Positions 8,898 through 16,823 of a stretch of DNA of 64,000 bases are shown in pieces. Origin of the DNA: Saccharothrix sp. HUAS TT1 (GTDB lineage Bacteria; Actinomycetota; Actinomycetes; Mycobacteriales; Pseudonocardiaceae); the NCBI RefSeq assembly GCF_040744945.1, contig NZ_CP160453.1, positions 1,302,001 through 1,366,000 of the forward strand, in the 5' to 3' direction. The translations under genes and the position numbers were made by a program. The notes beneath the pieces are model-generated. The model was not told the DNA's origin. It did not search any database and saw only the letters and a program-made list of their open reading frames with translations. Each line of letters starts with the position of its first letter. The stretch's first letter is position 1.

Positions 8898-9642
8898 GCA
8901 GCTGAACGATGGCCACGACTCCCACCACGACGATCACCGCGCGCAACGCGGTGGGTGGGAGTCGGCGGCCGACCTTCGCGCCGATCTGGCCGCCGACGAC
9001 CGAGCCGATCGCCAGCAGCAGCACGGCCAGCCACGCCACGTCGGCGATGAAGATGAACAGCACGCCCGCGACCAGGTTCACGAACGCGGTCAGCACGTTC
9101 TTCAGGGCGTTCATCCGCTGGATGTGCTCGCTCATGAGCACGCCCATCAGGCCCATCACCAGCACGCCCTGGGCCGCGCCGAAGTAGCCGCCGTAGATGC
9201 CCGCGAGGAACACGCCGATCCACAGCGCGAGGCCGCCGTGCTCCTGCCGCTCCCGCTCGGCGAGCTTCTTGTTCAGCCACGGCTGGGCGATCACCAGCAC
9301 CAGCGCGATGGCGATCAGCACCGGCACGATCGCCGAGAACGCGTCCTCCGGCAGCACCACCAGCAGGATCGCGCCGCCCACGCCGCCGAGCATCGAGGCG
9401 GGCAGCAGCCGCTTCACCCTGGGCGCCTGGCCGGTCAGCTCGCGCCGGTAGCCGAACGCGCCGCTGAGCGAGCCGGGCACCAGGCCGAGGCTGTTGGACA
9501 CGTTGGCCACCACCGGCGGGTAGCCGACGGCCAGCAGCACCGGGAACGTCACCAGGGTGCCGGAGCCCACCACCGTGTTGATCCCACCGGCGAACACACC
9601 GGCCAGGACGACGATGACCGCTTCCAGCGTCGTCACGGCCAC
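8887..9642 (-). CDS. TauE/SafE-family membrane transporter
   Basis: 251 residues, nearly all hydrophobic, with about eight predicted membrane spans and the Gly-rich helix pairs typical of the sulfite exporter TauE/SafE (DUF81) family. Conserved-looking features are [19 protein letters not shown] near the N-terminus and [19 protein letters not shown] in the second half. Members move sulfite, sulfoacetate or other anions across the cytoplasmic membrane; the substrate here cannot be deduced. It converges on the hisC-like gene with overlapping 3' ends. Confidence 0.88.
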   Translation of the reverse strand: MAVTTLEAVIVVLAGVFAGGINTVVGSGTLVTFPVLLAVGYPPVVANVSNSLGLVPGSLSGAFGYRRELTGQAPRVKRLLPASMLGGVGGAILLVVLPEDAFSAIVPVLIAIALVLVIAQPWLNKKLAERERQEHGGLALWIGVFLAGIYGGYFGAAQGVLVMGLMGVLMSEHIQRMNALKNVLTAFVNLVAGVLFIFIADVAWLAVLLLAIGSVVGGQIGAKVGRRLPPTALRAVIVVVGVVAIVQLLTR

Positions 9643-9753
9643 ACTCCCCGAGCTCGCAGTTGGTTAGCGACGCTAACACTGCGCCGGGCGGGCCGCGGTG
9701 TGGGACTCGCGACACCGCAGCCGGCCCGGTCCGGCGCGGCTCGACCGCGGTCG

Positions 9754-10656
9754 TCAGCCCAGGTTGTCGGTGTCGAACGTGTTGCAGCGCGCCGGGTCGC
9801 CGGTCTCGTAGCCGGTGGTGTACCACTTCTGCCGCTGCGCCGACGTGCCGTGGGTGAACTGGGTCGTGTCGACGTGGCCGCCGCCCAGCTCGCCCTGGAT
9901 GAAGTCGTCGCCGATGCGGGACGCCGCGTCCAGCGCCGCGTTCACGTCGTCCTGCGTCACCCCGGTGATCAGCGGCTGGCCGGACGCCGTCGGCACGGTC
10001 TGCGCGTGGTTGGCCCAGGCGCCCGCGTAGCAGTCGGCCTGCAGCTCCAGCCGCACCGAGTCCGACTTCGGCCCGGAGCCCTGGCCGACCCGGTCGGACG
10101 TGCCGAGCTGGTTCTGGATGTGGTGGCCGTACTCGTGCGCCAGGATGTACGCCTCGACGAACGGGCCGCCGGTGGCGCCGAACTTCTGCTGCATCTCCTG
10201 GAAGAAGCCCAGGTCGATGTACACCTCGGAGTCCGCCGGGCAGTAGAACGGCCCGACCGCGGACGTCGCGTTGCCGCACCGGGTCTGCACGCCGCCGGAG
10301 AAGAAGTTGGTCTGCGCGGCCTGGTAGGTGCGCCCCGACCGGGCGAACTGGTCGGTCCAGTACGCCTGGATCGAGTTGATGAACGCCACCGCGCGGCAGT
10401 CGGACTCCCGGTTGGCGTCCGCGCCGGTCCGGCACTTCTCCTTGATCGCCTCGGAGCCGACCTGCTGGTTCTGGCCGACGTCGCCGAACCCGGCGCCGGA
10501 CGGCAGCTGCCCGCCGCCGCCGAGCTGCGAGAGCACGAAGTAGATGATGAGGCCGACGATGCCGAGCCCACCGCCGCCCAGCGCTACCCGACCACCGACA
10601 CCGCGTTGGTCGGAGACCTGTGACGTGTCCAGCTCCGCGTTCTCGTTGAACTGCAC
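9754..10656 (-). CDS. YpfJ-type neutral zinc metallopeptidase
   Basis: 300 residues from the GTG at 10656, chosen because GGGAGGA precedes it and homologues begin with a short acidic leader like QFNENAELDTSQV. A single membrane anchor (about residues 32-52) is followed by a Gly-rich linker and the catalytic domain with HEYGH (HExxH, residues 174-178) and a downstream ELQADCYAG where the Glu is the likely third zinc ligand. This is the putative neutral zinc metallopeptidase family (YpfJ / KPN_02809-like), with the active site outside the cell. Substrate unknown. Confidence 0.88.
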   Translation of the reverse strand: MQFNENAELDTSQVSDQRGVGGRVALGGGGLGIVGLIIYFVLSQLGGGGQLPSGAGFGDVGQNQQVGSEAIKEKCRTGADANRESDCRAVAFINSIQAYWTDQFARSGRTYQAAQTNFFSGGVQTRCGNATSAVGPFYCPADSEVYIDLGFFQEMQQKFGATGGPFVEAYILAHEYGHHIQNQLGTSDRVGQGSGPKSDSVRLELQADCYAGAWANHAQTVPTASGQPLITGVTQDDVNAALDAASRIGDDFIQGELGGGHVDTTQFTHGTSAQRQKWYTTGYETGDPARCNTFDTDNLG

Positions 10657-11163
10657 CGCGCGTCCTCCCAGCAGCAGAAGCACCGGCCCCGGAAAAGCCC
10701 CGAGTGCGGGCCCGAACGTACAGGGCACCGCACCCGGGATTTCCCATGTGGAAGTGACGAAACCTGCGTGACGGGGTCGGCGTGGACCGCGGTCGGCGCC
10801 GACGGTGGAGACGGCGCCCTGACAACTACCGGGTCAACATCGTCAAGCGCGGCGATGGCGCCGGTGGCGCCGTGCGCTCGAAACCTCGTCGGAACCGCTC
10901 ACGTTCGCGATCGGGTCGGTCTCCTGACCGCTCCGCCCGCGGGGTTGCGGCTCGAACGCGATTCGTCACCGCGAGGACTTACCTGCACCGCACCACCTAC
11001 CCCTTCCGGGCGTGCCAGCGGCGGGTCGGCTCGGGTTCCGCCGGTGGCAGGTCCTGCATCGAGCATGCGCCTGATCGGCGCGGTGCACAACCGGAGCGGA
11101 AGCCCCTGAACTGGTGAAACGAAATTCATCCGGCTCGGTGGGACGTCCGCGGCGCGGATGAGC
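10657..11163. other. Intergenic region of about 500 bp, no supported gene
   Basis: No frame here has the GC third-position pattern or start/Shine-Dalgarno context of the neighbouring genes. Short open frames on both strands are Arg-rich or Pro-rich and look compositional. The half next to the metallopeptidase should hold its promoter. No riboswitch or tRNA fold was recognised. Confidence 0.5.
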
Positions 11164-11202
11164 GCGCTGTGAGCGGGCACCCGGGGCGCCCGCTCACAGC
11201 GC
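11164..11202 (-). terminator. Terminator of the 5'-nucleotidase gene
   Basis: A perfect 15-bp inverted repeat (GCGCTGTGAGCGGGC / GCCCGCTCACAGCGC) with a 9-nt loop lies 5 bp past the stop codon of the nucleotidase gene. No T-run follows. Confidence 0.8.
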
Positions 11203-11207
11203 TTCGA

Positions 11208-12938
11208 TCACGGGGTGGTGGTGATCCGGCCGAGGGCCGGCGGGACCGTGTTCGGGTTGGCCGTCAGGTAGGCCGTGAAGCCGTCCAGGTCGATGCCGCC
11301 ACCGGTGATCTCCGTGCCGCCGGTGAACGCGCTGAAGCCGTCACCGCCGCCCTGCAGGAAGCTGTTGATCGTGACGCGGTAGCTCGCGGCCGGGTCGAGC
11401 GGCACGCCGTTCAGCGCGATGGCCGAGACCTTCGAGCCGATCGGCGCGGACGCCGACCACGAGTAGGACAGGCCCTTGGACGGCTGCAGGACGATCTGCC
11501 GCTGCTGGCCGTTGACGACCTGCCACTGCTGCTCCAGCGCCGCCTTGAGCTGCGCGCCGGTCAACGTCACCGTCTGCAGGATGTTGCCGAACGGCTGCAC
11601 GGTGAACGCCTCGCCGTAGGTCACCACGCCGTCGCCCTCGCCCGCGGGCGAGGAGGCGTAGGTGAGGTCGGCGCGGACGCCGCCCGGGTTCATCAGCGCG
11701 AGCACCGCGCCGTTGCCGGTGGTGGCGGCGAGCTGCGAGTCGGCGATCAGGTTGCCCAGGGGGGACTCACCCGCCGGGTTCTGCGCCCGCGGGACGTCCT
11801 GCGCGATCGTGCCGATCTGGCGGTTGGCGATCGGGCCGGACTTCGACTTGGCCAGGTCGATGATCGCCTGGACCTCCGGGTCCGGGGTGACGTCCTTGGT
11901 CACCACGTGGTTGCGGGCGACCGTGGCGGAGCGGACGACCTCGCGGGTGCGCTTGTCGATCTTGAGGTCGACCACGGACAGCTCGCGGCCGAACGCCAGG
12001 CCCTCGATGAACGGGCGCGGGTTGCCCGCCGGGTCGGTGACCGTGCAGTTGTAGTGCTGGTGGCTGTGGCCGGAGAACACGGCGTCGATCTTCGGGCTGA
12101 CCTGCTCGGCGATCTTGCGGCCGGGACCGCCCTCGACCGTGCGGCAGTCGTCCGGGCCGCCGCCCGCGGTGTTGTCGCCCTGGTGGATCAGCAGCACGAT
12201 CGACTTCACGCCGAGCCAGTTCAGCAGGTCCGCGTACCGGTTGGCGGCCGCGATCTCGTCGCCGAACTTCAGCTCCTTGATGCCGTTCGGGTCGACCAGG
12301 ATCGGCACGTCCTTCAGCGGCATGCCGATGAAGCCGATCGGGACGCCGTCGCGGAACTCCACCCAGAACGGCGGCAGCGCGGGGAGGCCGTTGCGGGCCT
12401 TGGTGACGTTCGCGCCCAGGATCGGGAAGTCCGCGCCCCGGTAGGAGTCGCGGAACTGGCAGCCGTCGACCGGGTGGCAGCCGCCCTGCTGCACGCGCAG
12501 CAGCTCCTGGTAGCCCTCGTCGAACTCGTGGTTGCCCGCCGCCGTCGTGTCCATGCCGACGTGGTTGAGGACGTCGATCGTCGGCTCGTCGTGGAACAGG
12601 GCCGAGACGATCGGGGACGCGCCGATCAGGTCGCCCTGGCCGACGATCACCGAGTTGCGGGCCTGCGCCTGGAGGTTGCGGATGTGGGTGGCGTTGTAGG
12701 CGGCGCCGCCCGCTTCGACCTGCGTGCCGTCGGACAGCGTGACGCGGCCGGAGGAGCCCGTGGGGGGCTCGATGTTGCCGTGCAGGTCGTTGATGCCGAT
12801 CAGGCGGACGTCGACGGTGCGCGAGGGCTGCTTGTTGTCGGCCTGCGCGGGGTTCTGCACCAGCGTGACCGCCAGCGCTGCCGCCGCGGTCACCGCGAGC
12901 GCGGCGGAGCGCTGCGCGGTGCGTCTGAACGAGGTCAT
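11208..12938 (-). CDS. Secreted 5'-nucleotidase / UshA-like metallophosphatase
   Basis: 576 residues. An N-terminal Sec signal (FRRTAQRSAALAV, Ala-rich core, AQA cleavage about residue 33) leads to a calcineurin-like domain with GINDLHGN (48-55), GNHEFDEG (135-142) and GHSHQHYN (290-297), the di-metal ligands of the family. The C-terminal 5'-nucleotidase domain has the substrate loop QGGGDGFSAF (529-538). It should hydrolyse nucleotides or sugar nucleotides outside the cell to scavenge phosphate and nucleosides. It is monocistronic, divergent from marR, with a strong terminator behind it. No PHO box was recognised. Confidence 0.92.
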   Translation of the reverse strand: MTSFRRTAQRSAALAVTAAAALAVTLVQNPAQADNKQPSRTVDVRLIGINDLHGNIEPPTGSSGRVTLSDGTQVEAGGAAYNATHIRNLQAQARNSVIVGQGDLIGASPIVSALFHDEPTIDVLNHVGMDTTAAGNHEFDEGYQELLRVQQGGCHPVDGCQFRDSYRGADFPILGANVTKARNGLPALPPFWVEFRDGVPIGFIGMPLKDVPILVDPNGIKELKFGDEIAAANRYADLLNWLGVKSIVLLIHQGDNTAGGGPDDCRTVEGGPGRKIAEQVSPKIDAVFSGHSHQHYNCTVTDPAGNPRPFIEGLAFGRELSVVDLKIDKRTREVVRSATVARNHVVTKDVTPDPEVQAIIDLAKSKSGPIANRQIGTIAQDVPRAQNPAGESPLGNLIADSQLAATTGNGAVLALMNPGGVRADLTYASSPAGEGDGVVTYGEAFTVQPFGNILQTVTLTGAQLKAALEQQWQVVNGQQRQIVLQPSKGLSYSWSASAPIGSKVSAIALNGVPLDPAASYRVTINSFLQGGGDGFSAFTGGTEITGGGIDLDGFTAYLTANPNTVPPALGRITTTP

Positions 12939-13071
12939 GGGGTGGTTCCTCCCTGCGGCGCCCCGGTAGGAGGGCGCGGTACGGCGCAGGAGTTTGCCTT
13001 CCGGAGCTGTCCGGCACCAGACATGTTCGTGGATCGTCCGTTAACGGAGATGTGCGGCATAGCCTGGGGAG

Positions 13072-13542
13072 GTGACTGAGCACGAGCCGCGTTGGCTGGA
13101 CGATGGGGAGATGCGCGCCTGGCGCAACTACGTGGTCGGGGCGTCCATGCTCGCCGACCGCTTGCACCGCGAGCTGCAGGACGGGCACGGGGTGTCGCTC
13201 GCCGACTACGAGGTCCTCGTGCGGCTGTCCGAGCAGCGGGGGCGGCGGATGCGGATGTCGCAGCTGGCGGACGAGGTGGCGTCGTCGAAGAGCCGGGTGT
13301 CGCACCAGGTGGCGCGGATGGAGCGGGAGGGGCTGCTGCGGCGGCGTGAGTGCCCGGAGGACGGGCGCGGGGTGTTCGCGGAGCTGACCGACGAGGGGAT
13401 GGCGCTGCTGGAGGGCTCCGCGCCGACGCACGTCGAGGGGGTGCGGGAGCACATGGTCGACCTGCTGTCGCGGGAGGAGCAGGAGGTGGTGGCGCGGGTG
13501 TTCGAGCGGGTCATCACGCACCTGCGCGAGGTGGACGGGTAA
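13072..13542 (+). CDS. MarR-family transcriptional regulator
   Basis: 156 residues with the MarR winged-helix layout. Helix-turn-helix around residues 60-85 (MRMSQLADEVASSKSRVSHQVARMEREGLL) leads to the wing RRECPEDGRGVFAELTDEG. The GTG start has GGGGAGG immediately upstream. These dimeric regulators usually respond to small phenolic ligands. The divergent 5'-nucleotidase may be a target, but no clear palindrome was identified between them. It ends 18 bp before the tRNA-Ser gene. Confidence 0.9.
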   Translation: MTEHEPRWLDDGEMRAWRNYVVGASMLADRLHRELQDGHGVSLADYEVLVRLSEQRGRRMRMSQLADEVASSKSRVSHQVARMEREGLLRRRECPEDGRGVFAELTDEGMALLEGSAPTHVEGVREHMVDLLSREEQEVVARVFERVITHLREVDG

Positions 13543-13559
13543 CCTGCTCCGGCACACCG

Positions 13560-13644
13560 GGAAGCGTGGCAGAGCGGCCGAATGCACCCGCCTTGAAAGC
13601 GGGAGACGGGCAACCGTCCGGGGGTTCAAATCCCTCCGCTTCCG
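13560..13644 (+). tRNA. tRNA-Ser (anticodon TGA), integration site of the AICE
   Basis: An 85-nt class II tRNA with acceptor GGAAGCG/CGCTTCC, anticodon loop CTTGAAA (TGA at 13594-13596), a long variable arm and T-arm GGGTTCAAATCCC. CCA is not encoded. It decodes UCN serine codons. Its 3' 52 bases plus one flanking base are duplicated at 21324-21376, so it was the attachment site of an integrating element and was restored on insertion. Confidence 0.96.
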
Positions 13645-13645
13645 C
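13593..13645 (+). repeat. attL core (3' half of tRNA-Ser)
   Basis: 53 bp identical to 21324-21376 without a mismatch. It runs from the anticodon loop of the tRNA to one base past its discriminator, the usual crossover region of tyrosine-recombinase elements that use tRNA genes. Confidence 0.95.
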
Positions 13646-13654
13646 AGGTCGGAT

Positions 13655-13690
13655 GGGGTGTGACCCGGTTCTGACGCCGGGTCGCACCCC
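13655..13690. terminator. Stem-loop after tRNA-Ser
   Basis: Fourteen-base arms (GGGGTGTGACCCGG / CCGGGTCGCACCCC, one mismatch) flank an 8-nt loop, 10 bp after the tRNA. It probably ends the tRNA transcript. It belongs to the element side of attL. Confidence 0.65.
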
Positions 13691-13694
13691 CTCT

Positions 13695-13716
13695 GTGTAG
13701 CAACGGGTGTAGCAAC
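13695..13716 (+). repeat. Arm-type direct repeats near attL
   Basis: Two copies of GTGTAGCAAC with a 12-bp period, about 50 bp inside attL. The same pair occurs inside attR in the same orientation and spacing. Placement and form match integrase arm-binding sites. Confidence 0.65.
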
Positions 13717-13729
13717 GCCCTCAGCCGAG

Positions 13730-13811
13730 TTCGGCCGTGAGCTTCTTCAATAGCCTTGGCCACGTCCAGCGCCATCGGCTGACGCATCCGCTCTGCCCGC
13801 GTACCGCTCAT
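13730..13811 (-). pseudogene. Truncated replication initiator (5' stub)
   Basis: The ATG at 13811 overlaps the transfer-gene stop (TGATG). The first ~26 residues, with RMRQPMALDVAKAIEEAHG, match as I recall it the N-terminus of AICE RepSA-like replication initiators. The similarity stops at about 13734; the frame then reads through the arm repeats and the tRNA flank to a stop at 13626, giving a meaningless tail. The rest of rep, the excisionase and the integrase are missing, as if one deletion joined the rep 5' end to the sequence next to attL. Confidence 0.6.
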
Positions 13812-14330
13812 CACGCCGCCACCCCCTCAGCACCACTGAGCTTGATCGGGAACGGCCGCACATCGGCAGGCCGGAAGTAGTCCCGCAGCTTCCCCAGGTC
13901 CGCATCGGTCATGTGAAAGGCCCGAGCACGCTCCGGTTCCCGTTGCCCGTCCTGCTTGACCCACGCGACACCGGGCGTGTTCTCCGCGATCTCGTGAGCA
14001 GCCGCGCCACACTGCCGGACATCGTCACCAAGCACCATGTCCACCTGCTGTGGCTCATCCAGCCGCAGGGCGACGCGGGCGGTGAACAGGTGCAGGAAGG
14101 ACACGACCTCCTTGCGCGGGTCCTGACCAGGCCGACGACACCGGCACCAACATGACCACCGGGTACCGGACCACGACGAGCGCCAAGCGCACGACCCCGA
14201 CGACCGCCAGCCACACCAGGGCCACCAGTGCCGCGATCCACTTCGCCTTGCCCGGCACCAACACCCACCACGGCACCCGAGGCCGGACGCCCTCGAACGG
14301 AGCCGGGTCGACCCACTTGCCGCCGTTCAC
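13811..14330 (-). pseudogene. Transfer protein (FtsK/SpoIIIE-type TraSA) with internal deletion
   Basis: Two out-of-frame pieces of one gene. The 5' piece starts at GTG 14330 and encodes a short leader and a strongly hydrophobic double-span region (GKAKWIAALVALVWLAVVGV and beyond), as in the N-terminus of AICE transfer pumps. Near 14120 the frame breaks. From there GQDPRKEVVSFLHLF, ARVALRLDEPQQVDMVLGD and STPGV-like NTPGVAWVK match the last ~110 residues of FtsK-type Tra proteins, ending at 13811. The P-loop, Walker B and most of the motor are absent (a normal protein would have several hundred more residues), so transfer function is lost. Stop and rep start overlap as in intact AICEs. Confidence 0.8.
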
Positions 14331-14518
14331 CGCGCACGCCCCACCGGGGCGAAGATCAGCGGCAGCCAGCCCAAGCAGGCACAGCAAACGAGCTGGTTGG
14401 GCGCGTAGACCCCGAACCGCCCGCATGTCCCACAGGGGCGACCATTGGTCAGCTTCCACACTGACGGGGCAACCGCACGTCTTGACGCACGTCCCCCGAC
14501 CACAGATACCCTTGCCAT
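14327..14518 (-). CDS. Small Cys-rich AICE protein
   Basis: 63 residues from ATG 14518, with AAGGGA upstream. It has a CGTCGRFGVYAPNQLVCCAC segment, a probable zinc-knuckle (CxxC...CxxC-like), followed by a short hydrophobic stretch. Its stop overlaps the transfer-gene GTG as GTGA, so it belongs to the core operon. Function unknown. It sits just upstream of tra as small conserved proteins do in other AICEs. Confidence 0.6.
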   Translation of the reverse strand: MARVSVVGGRASRRAVAPSVWKLTNGRPCGTCGRFGVYAPNQLVCCACLGWLPLIFAPVGRAR

Positions 14519-14654
14519 GACCGAAATCCCTTGCGCTCGCAGAATGTGCAGGAGAAATCCGGTCGAGTGAGTCGCGGAGAAGCAGACCAAGGCCCGCCAA
14601 GACTTTAGGGCTGTTTCCCCGCGACTCACACCAACCGGCGAAGTGTCGAAACTG

Positions 14655-15530
14655 TCAGCTCGTCTTGCCCGCAACCGCAGAGGCGTTGTTGGCGAGGTGC
14701 AAGATCATGGCTTGCGACTCTTCCACGCTCAGCGTGTTGGAAAGAATCGACTCCATCGCACCCTGGTACGCGCCAACGCTGTCAGGGTCATCAAGAAGGA
14801 TGCTGTGGTACATCGCGTCGACGTGCACCACCGGCCGGTAGTCGTCCGACCGCATCAACGTGAACGGGTAGCGATCCCAATAGGGCCCAGCCATCAACCG
14901 AGGAAGCACCCGCAAGCCGATCCTGCCGGTGTTGGGCAGCGTGGCGAGATGACGCAACTGCTCAGCCGCCGTCCGCCGGTCCGTGCCCAAGCTGCGCAAG
15001 GTCATCTCACGCACCACGAACACGAACCTCGCCTCTCCCTTCAGTACCCGCTGCCGCTGCGCACGCGCCTGCGACCTCTGCTCGATCTCCTCCGGCGTGG
15101 CGAGCGGGTCACGTTGCAGGACCGCACGGGCGTATGCCGAGGTCTGCGCTAGTGCAGGCACCGCGACCGTCTCATAGGCGAACACCTCCCGCGCCGCCGC
15201 CTCGTGCCGCAGCAACACCGGCAACTCGTCCACCCCACCAGGCCCGTGACCGCTCCCGACGAACCAGTCGCGCGGGTCGGCGTGCAGGCTCATGACTCGG
15301 TCCACCGTGGCCTGGTCCGACCGGTAGAAGCCCAGTAGCCGAGCGATGTTGCCCGTGTCGGTGCCTCGCGTCCCGGCCTCCAGCTTCGACAGCCACCCGG
15401 CCGAGAGCCCAAGCACCTCCGCCATCTCATCGACGTCCGTACCGGACTGTTTTCGGGCCGATCGCAACTCGGCCCCCAATGCCCTGCTCTTCACGGTCGA
15501 ACCCGACCGCGCATACCGCCCGTGGCTCAT
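14655..15530 (-). CDS. XRE-family regulator with DUF5753 domain
   Basis: 291 residues. HTH_31-type DNA-binding domain at about residues 15-75 (LGAELRSARKQSGTDVDEMAEVLGLSAGWLSKLEAGTR), then a DUF5753 domain to the C-terminus. ATG 15530 has GGAGAAG upstream. In actinomycetes such proteins normally pair with a DUF397 partner (as at 57.4 kb), but none is encoded next to this one. It interrupts the expected core order, so it is probably later cargo or an element-specific regulator. Confidence 0.85.
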   Translation of the reverse strand: MSHGRYARSGSTVKSRALGAELRSARKQSGTDVDEMAEVLGLSAGWLSKLEAGTRGTDTGNIARLLGFYRSDQATVDRVMSLHADPRDWFVGSGHGPGGVDELPVLLRHEAAAREVFAYETVAVPALAQTSAYARAVLQRDPLATPEEIEQRSQARAQRQRVLKGEARFVFVVREMTLRSLGTDRRTAAEQLRHLATLPNTGRIGLRVLPRLMAGPYWDRYPFTLMRSDDYRPVVHVDAMYHSILLDDPDSVGAYQGAMESILSNTLSVEESQAMILHLANNASAVAGKTS

Positions 15531-15594
15531 ATCTTCTCCACACCAAAGAGACCCGTTCTAGCACGCACAAACACGCACCGATCCAGGTAGCGGA

Positions 15595-15837
15595 CTAAAT
15601 GATTTCGAACAAATCCTCAAACTTCAAAGGATGCAGCGCCTTCAAAGCTCCTGCAATGAATGCGGGTCCTGGCTGCAACTCACCTCGCCGGACCCGCACC
15701 ACCGTCGAACGGTGCAGGCGCATTCCTTTCGCAAGGGCATAGTCAGACCTGAACCCCGCCAGCGCCGTAGCCTTGTCGAAAAAGCCGAGGCGAAGCTTGA
15801 CGGTGTACCCGTCGCCAATCGCGGGACGCGTACTACC
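15595..15837 (-). pseudogene. Small HTH regulator lacking a normal start codon
   Basis: An 80-codon open stretch in the same frame as, and directly after, the stop of the upstream 92-residue gene. It ends with KALHPLKFEDLFEII. FRSDYALAKGMRLHRSTVVR followed by VRRGELQPGPAFIAGAL is the pattern of the small single-HTH regulators common in AICE core operons. No ATG, GTG or TTG precedes the conserved part; the only in-frame candidate is an ATT at 15819. Either the start codon has been lost by mutation, or translation uses a rare start or read-through. Confidence 0.55.
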
Positions 15838-16116
15838 TCACTCACACGCCGCTCCCACCACACCGACACGAGCGCGCTGGATCTCCGCCCGCCGCTCGAA
15901 CTCCACGGCAGCGACAGCACAGGCATGGCGAGCCCAGACCGGTACCGCAAGATCGCCACCCAGTACCCGCCACGCCTGCGCCACAGCGGAATAACCGACC
16001 GCCAACCGGAACAGCACCGCAGGTTCGTCCGAAGTGGACGCCAGCAACAGCGCAGTGACCTGCTCCGCGTACGCGAGGTTCCACCGGGCGACCGCCTCAC
16101 CAGACGGCCGCGCCAC
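15838..16116 (-). CDS. Hypothetical AICE core protein (92 residues)
   Basis: GTG at 16116 lies 2 bp after the stop of the 152-residue gene. The product is mainly two or three amphipathic helices (RWNLAYAEQVTALLLAS, AVGYSAVAQAWRVLGGD, CAVAAVEFERRAEIQ). No known domain recognised. Position and spacing indicate co-transcription with the AICE core genes. Confidence 0.6.
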   Translation of the reverse strand: MARPSGEAVARWNLAYAEQVTALLLASTSDEPAVLFRLAVGYSAVAQAWRVLGGDLAVPVWARHACAVAAVEFERRAEIQRARVGVVGAACE

Positions 16117-16117
16117 C

Positions 16118-16576
16118 TCAGGCCGCCTTCTGCTCACCCTGGGGCTTCTCCACCCGCTTGGGAGCAGCACCCGTCTGCGGCGACACGAGACCGGTAGCCC
16201 GGATCGCGAACCCCTGGTACTTGTACCGATCCCCCATCACCCGAGGCTCAACCGTCAGCCCCTCGAACGCCACCGGCCACACCTCGACACCGGGCATCAC
16301 CTCCACAGCCTGCGGCGGCACCGGCTGCACGTCAGCCAGGAGCGTCACTGTCACCGATGCGTCCCGCTCCTTCTCTGCGGACGGATCGGTCACCACGACC
16401 CTCCACTGACGCTTGCCCGTGCGCTCGTCCACCCGCTGCTTCGCCTGCCGACCGCGCCCCTTGTCCTCCACGCTCATGTACTCCATGTCCGGCGCGACCT
16501 CACCGACCATCAGCGCTCCCATCGGAAACACCTGGTCAAACGCCGCTTCGAACCGAGTCCCGTACGGAACCGCCAC
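16118..16576 (-). CDS. Hypothetical first gene of the AICE core operon (152 residues)
   Basis: GTG 16576 is preceded by GGAGG. The N-terminal half contains EYMSVEDKGRGRQAKQRVDERTGKR and beta-rich segments (WRVVVTDPS, SVTVTLLADVQPVP, VEVWPVAFEGLTVEPRV). The C-terminus is Lys/Glu-rich. Proteins of this kind lead the transfer/replication operon of many Streptomyces-type AICEs and plasmids, divergent from a GntR regulator as here. Biochemical role unknown. Confidence 0.7.
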   Translation of the reverse strand: MAVPYGTRFEAAFDQVFPMGALMVGEVAPDMEYMSVEDKGRGRQAKQRVDERTGKRQWRVVVTDPSAEKERDASVTVTLLADVQPVPPQAVEVMPGVEVWPVAFEGLTVEPRVMGDRYKYQGFAIRATGLVSPQTGAAPKRVEKPQGEQKAA

Positions 16577-16626
16577 CAGCCACCTCCGTCACCTTGCCAG
16601 CCCGCCTGTCTGAGCTAGACAACTTG

Positions 16627-16656
16627 ACAGTAAGACAGCTTGGCTAGCCAAGTCAA
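16627..16656 (-). promoter_or_regulatory. Promoter of the AICE core operon with palindromic operator in the spacer
   Basis: On the minus strand TTGACT (-35, 16656-16651) and TACTGT (-10, 16632-16627) are 18 bp apart. A perfect 14-bp palindrome CTTGGCTAGCCAAG (16639-16652) overlaps the -35 and fills most of the spacer. A half-site TAGCCAAG recurs at 16702-16709. This is the arrangement expected for repression by the divergent GntR (KorSA/Pra-type) protein. Confidence 0.6.
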
Positions 16657-16709
16657 GTAAGGGGCCTGTGTCAGCCGATCGAGCTAGCTCCCTAGGCGGT
16701 CTAGCCAAG

Positions 16710-16802
16710 TGCGAACATGCGCTGCGAACATTGTGCGAACACACCCAACGTTGGATGGACGCACCCAACGACCTTCACCCGTGACAGCAACCAAGCTGTC
16801 AC
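16710..16802 (+). promoter_or_regulatory. Repeat-rich control region upstream of gntR
   Basis: Three direct copies of TGCGAACA (16710, 16723, 16734), the motif ACCCAACG twice (about 16743 and 16763, the first inside AACGTT), and an inverted repeat GTGACAGC-N6-GCTGTCAC (16781-16802) ending 21 bp before the gntR start. The last is a plausible autoregulatory operator. The direct repeats resemble iterons or a second operator array. Confidence 0.5.
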
Positions 16803-16823
16803 GCAAGCAAGCTTGGGGCCCAC

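Noticed and set aside
10768..11180. Possible small genes or a riboswitch in the 10.7-11.2 kb gap
   Set aside because: No coding-like codon pattern, no Shine-Dalgarno and no recognisable riboswitch core.
11169..13079. Long open frame on the plus strand opposite the 5'-nucleotidase
   Set aside because: It is an Arg/Val/Asp-rich shadow created by GC third-position bias. The nucleotidase on the other strand has signal peptide and catalytic motifs.
13626..13733. C-terminal part of a 62-residue protein next to tRNA-Ser
   Set aside because: This part reads through arm repeats and the tRNA flank; only the first ~26 residues look like a replication initiator.
14055..14600. A single 181-residue protein across the tra region
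   Set aside because: The frame is a composite: nonsense before GTG 14330, true transfer-protein membrane spans, then a wrong frame after the deletion point. The 63-residue Cys-rich gene occupies the upstream part in another frame.
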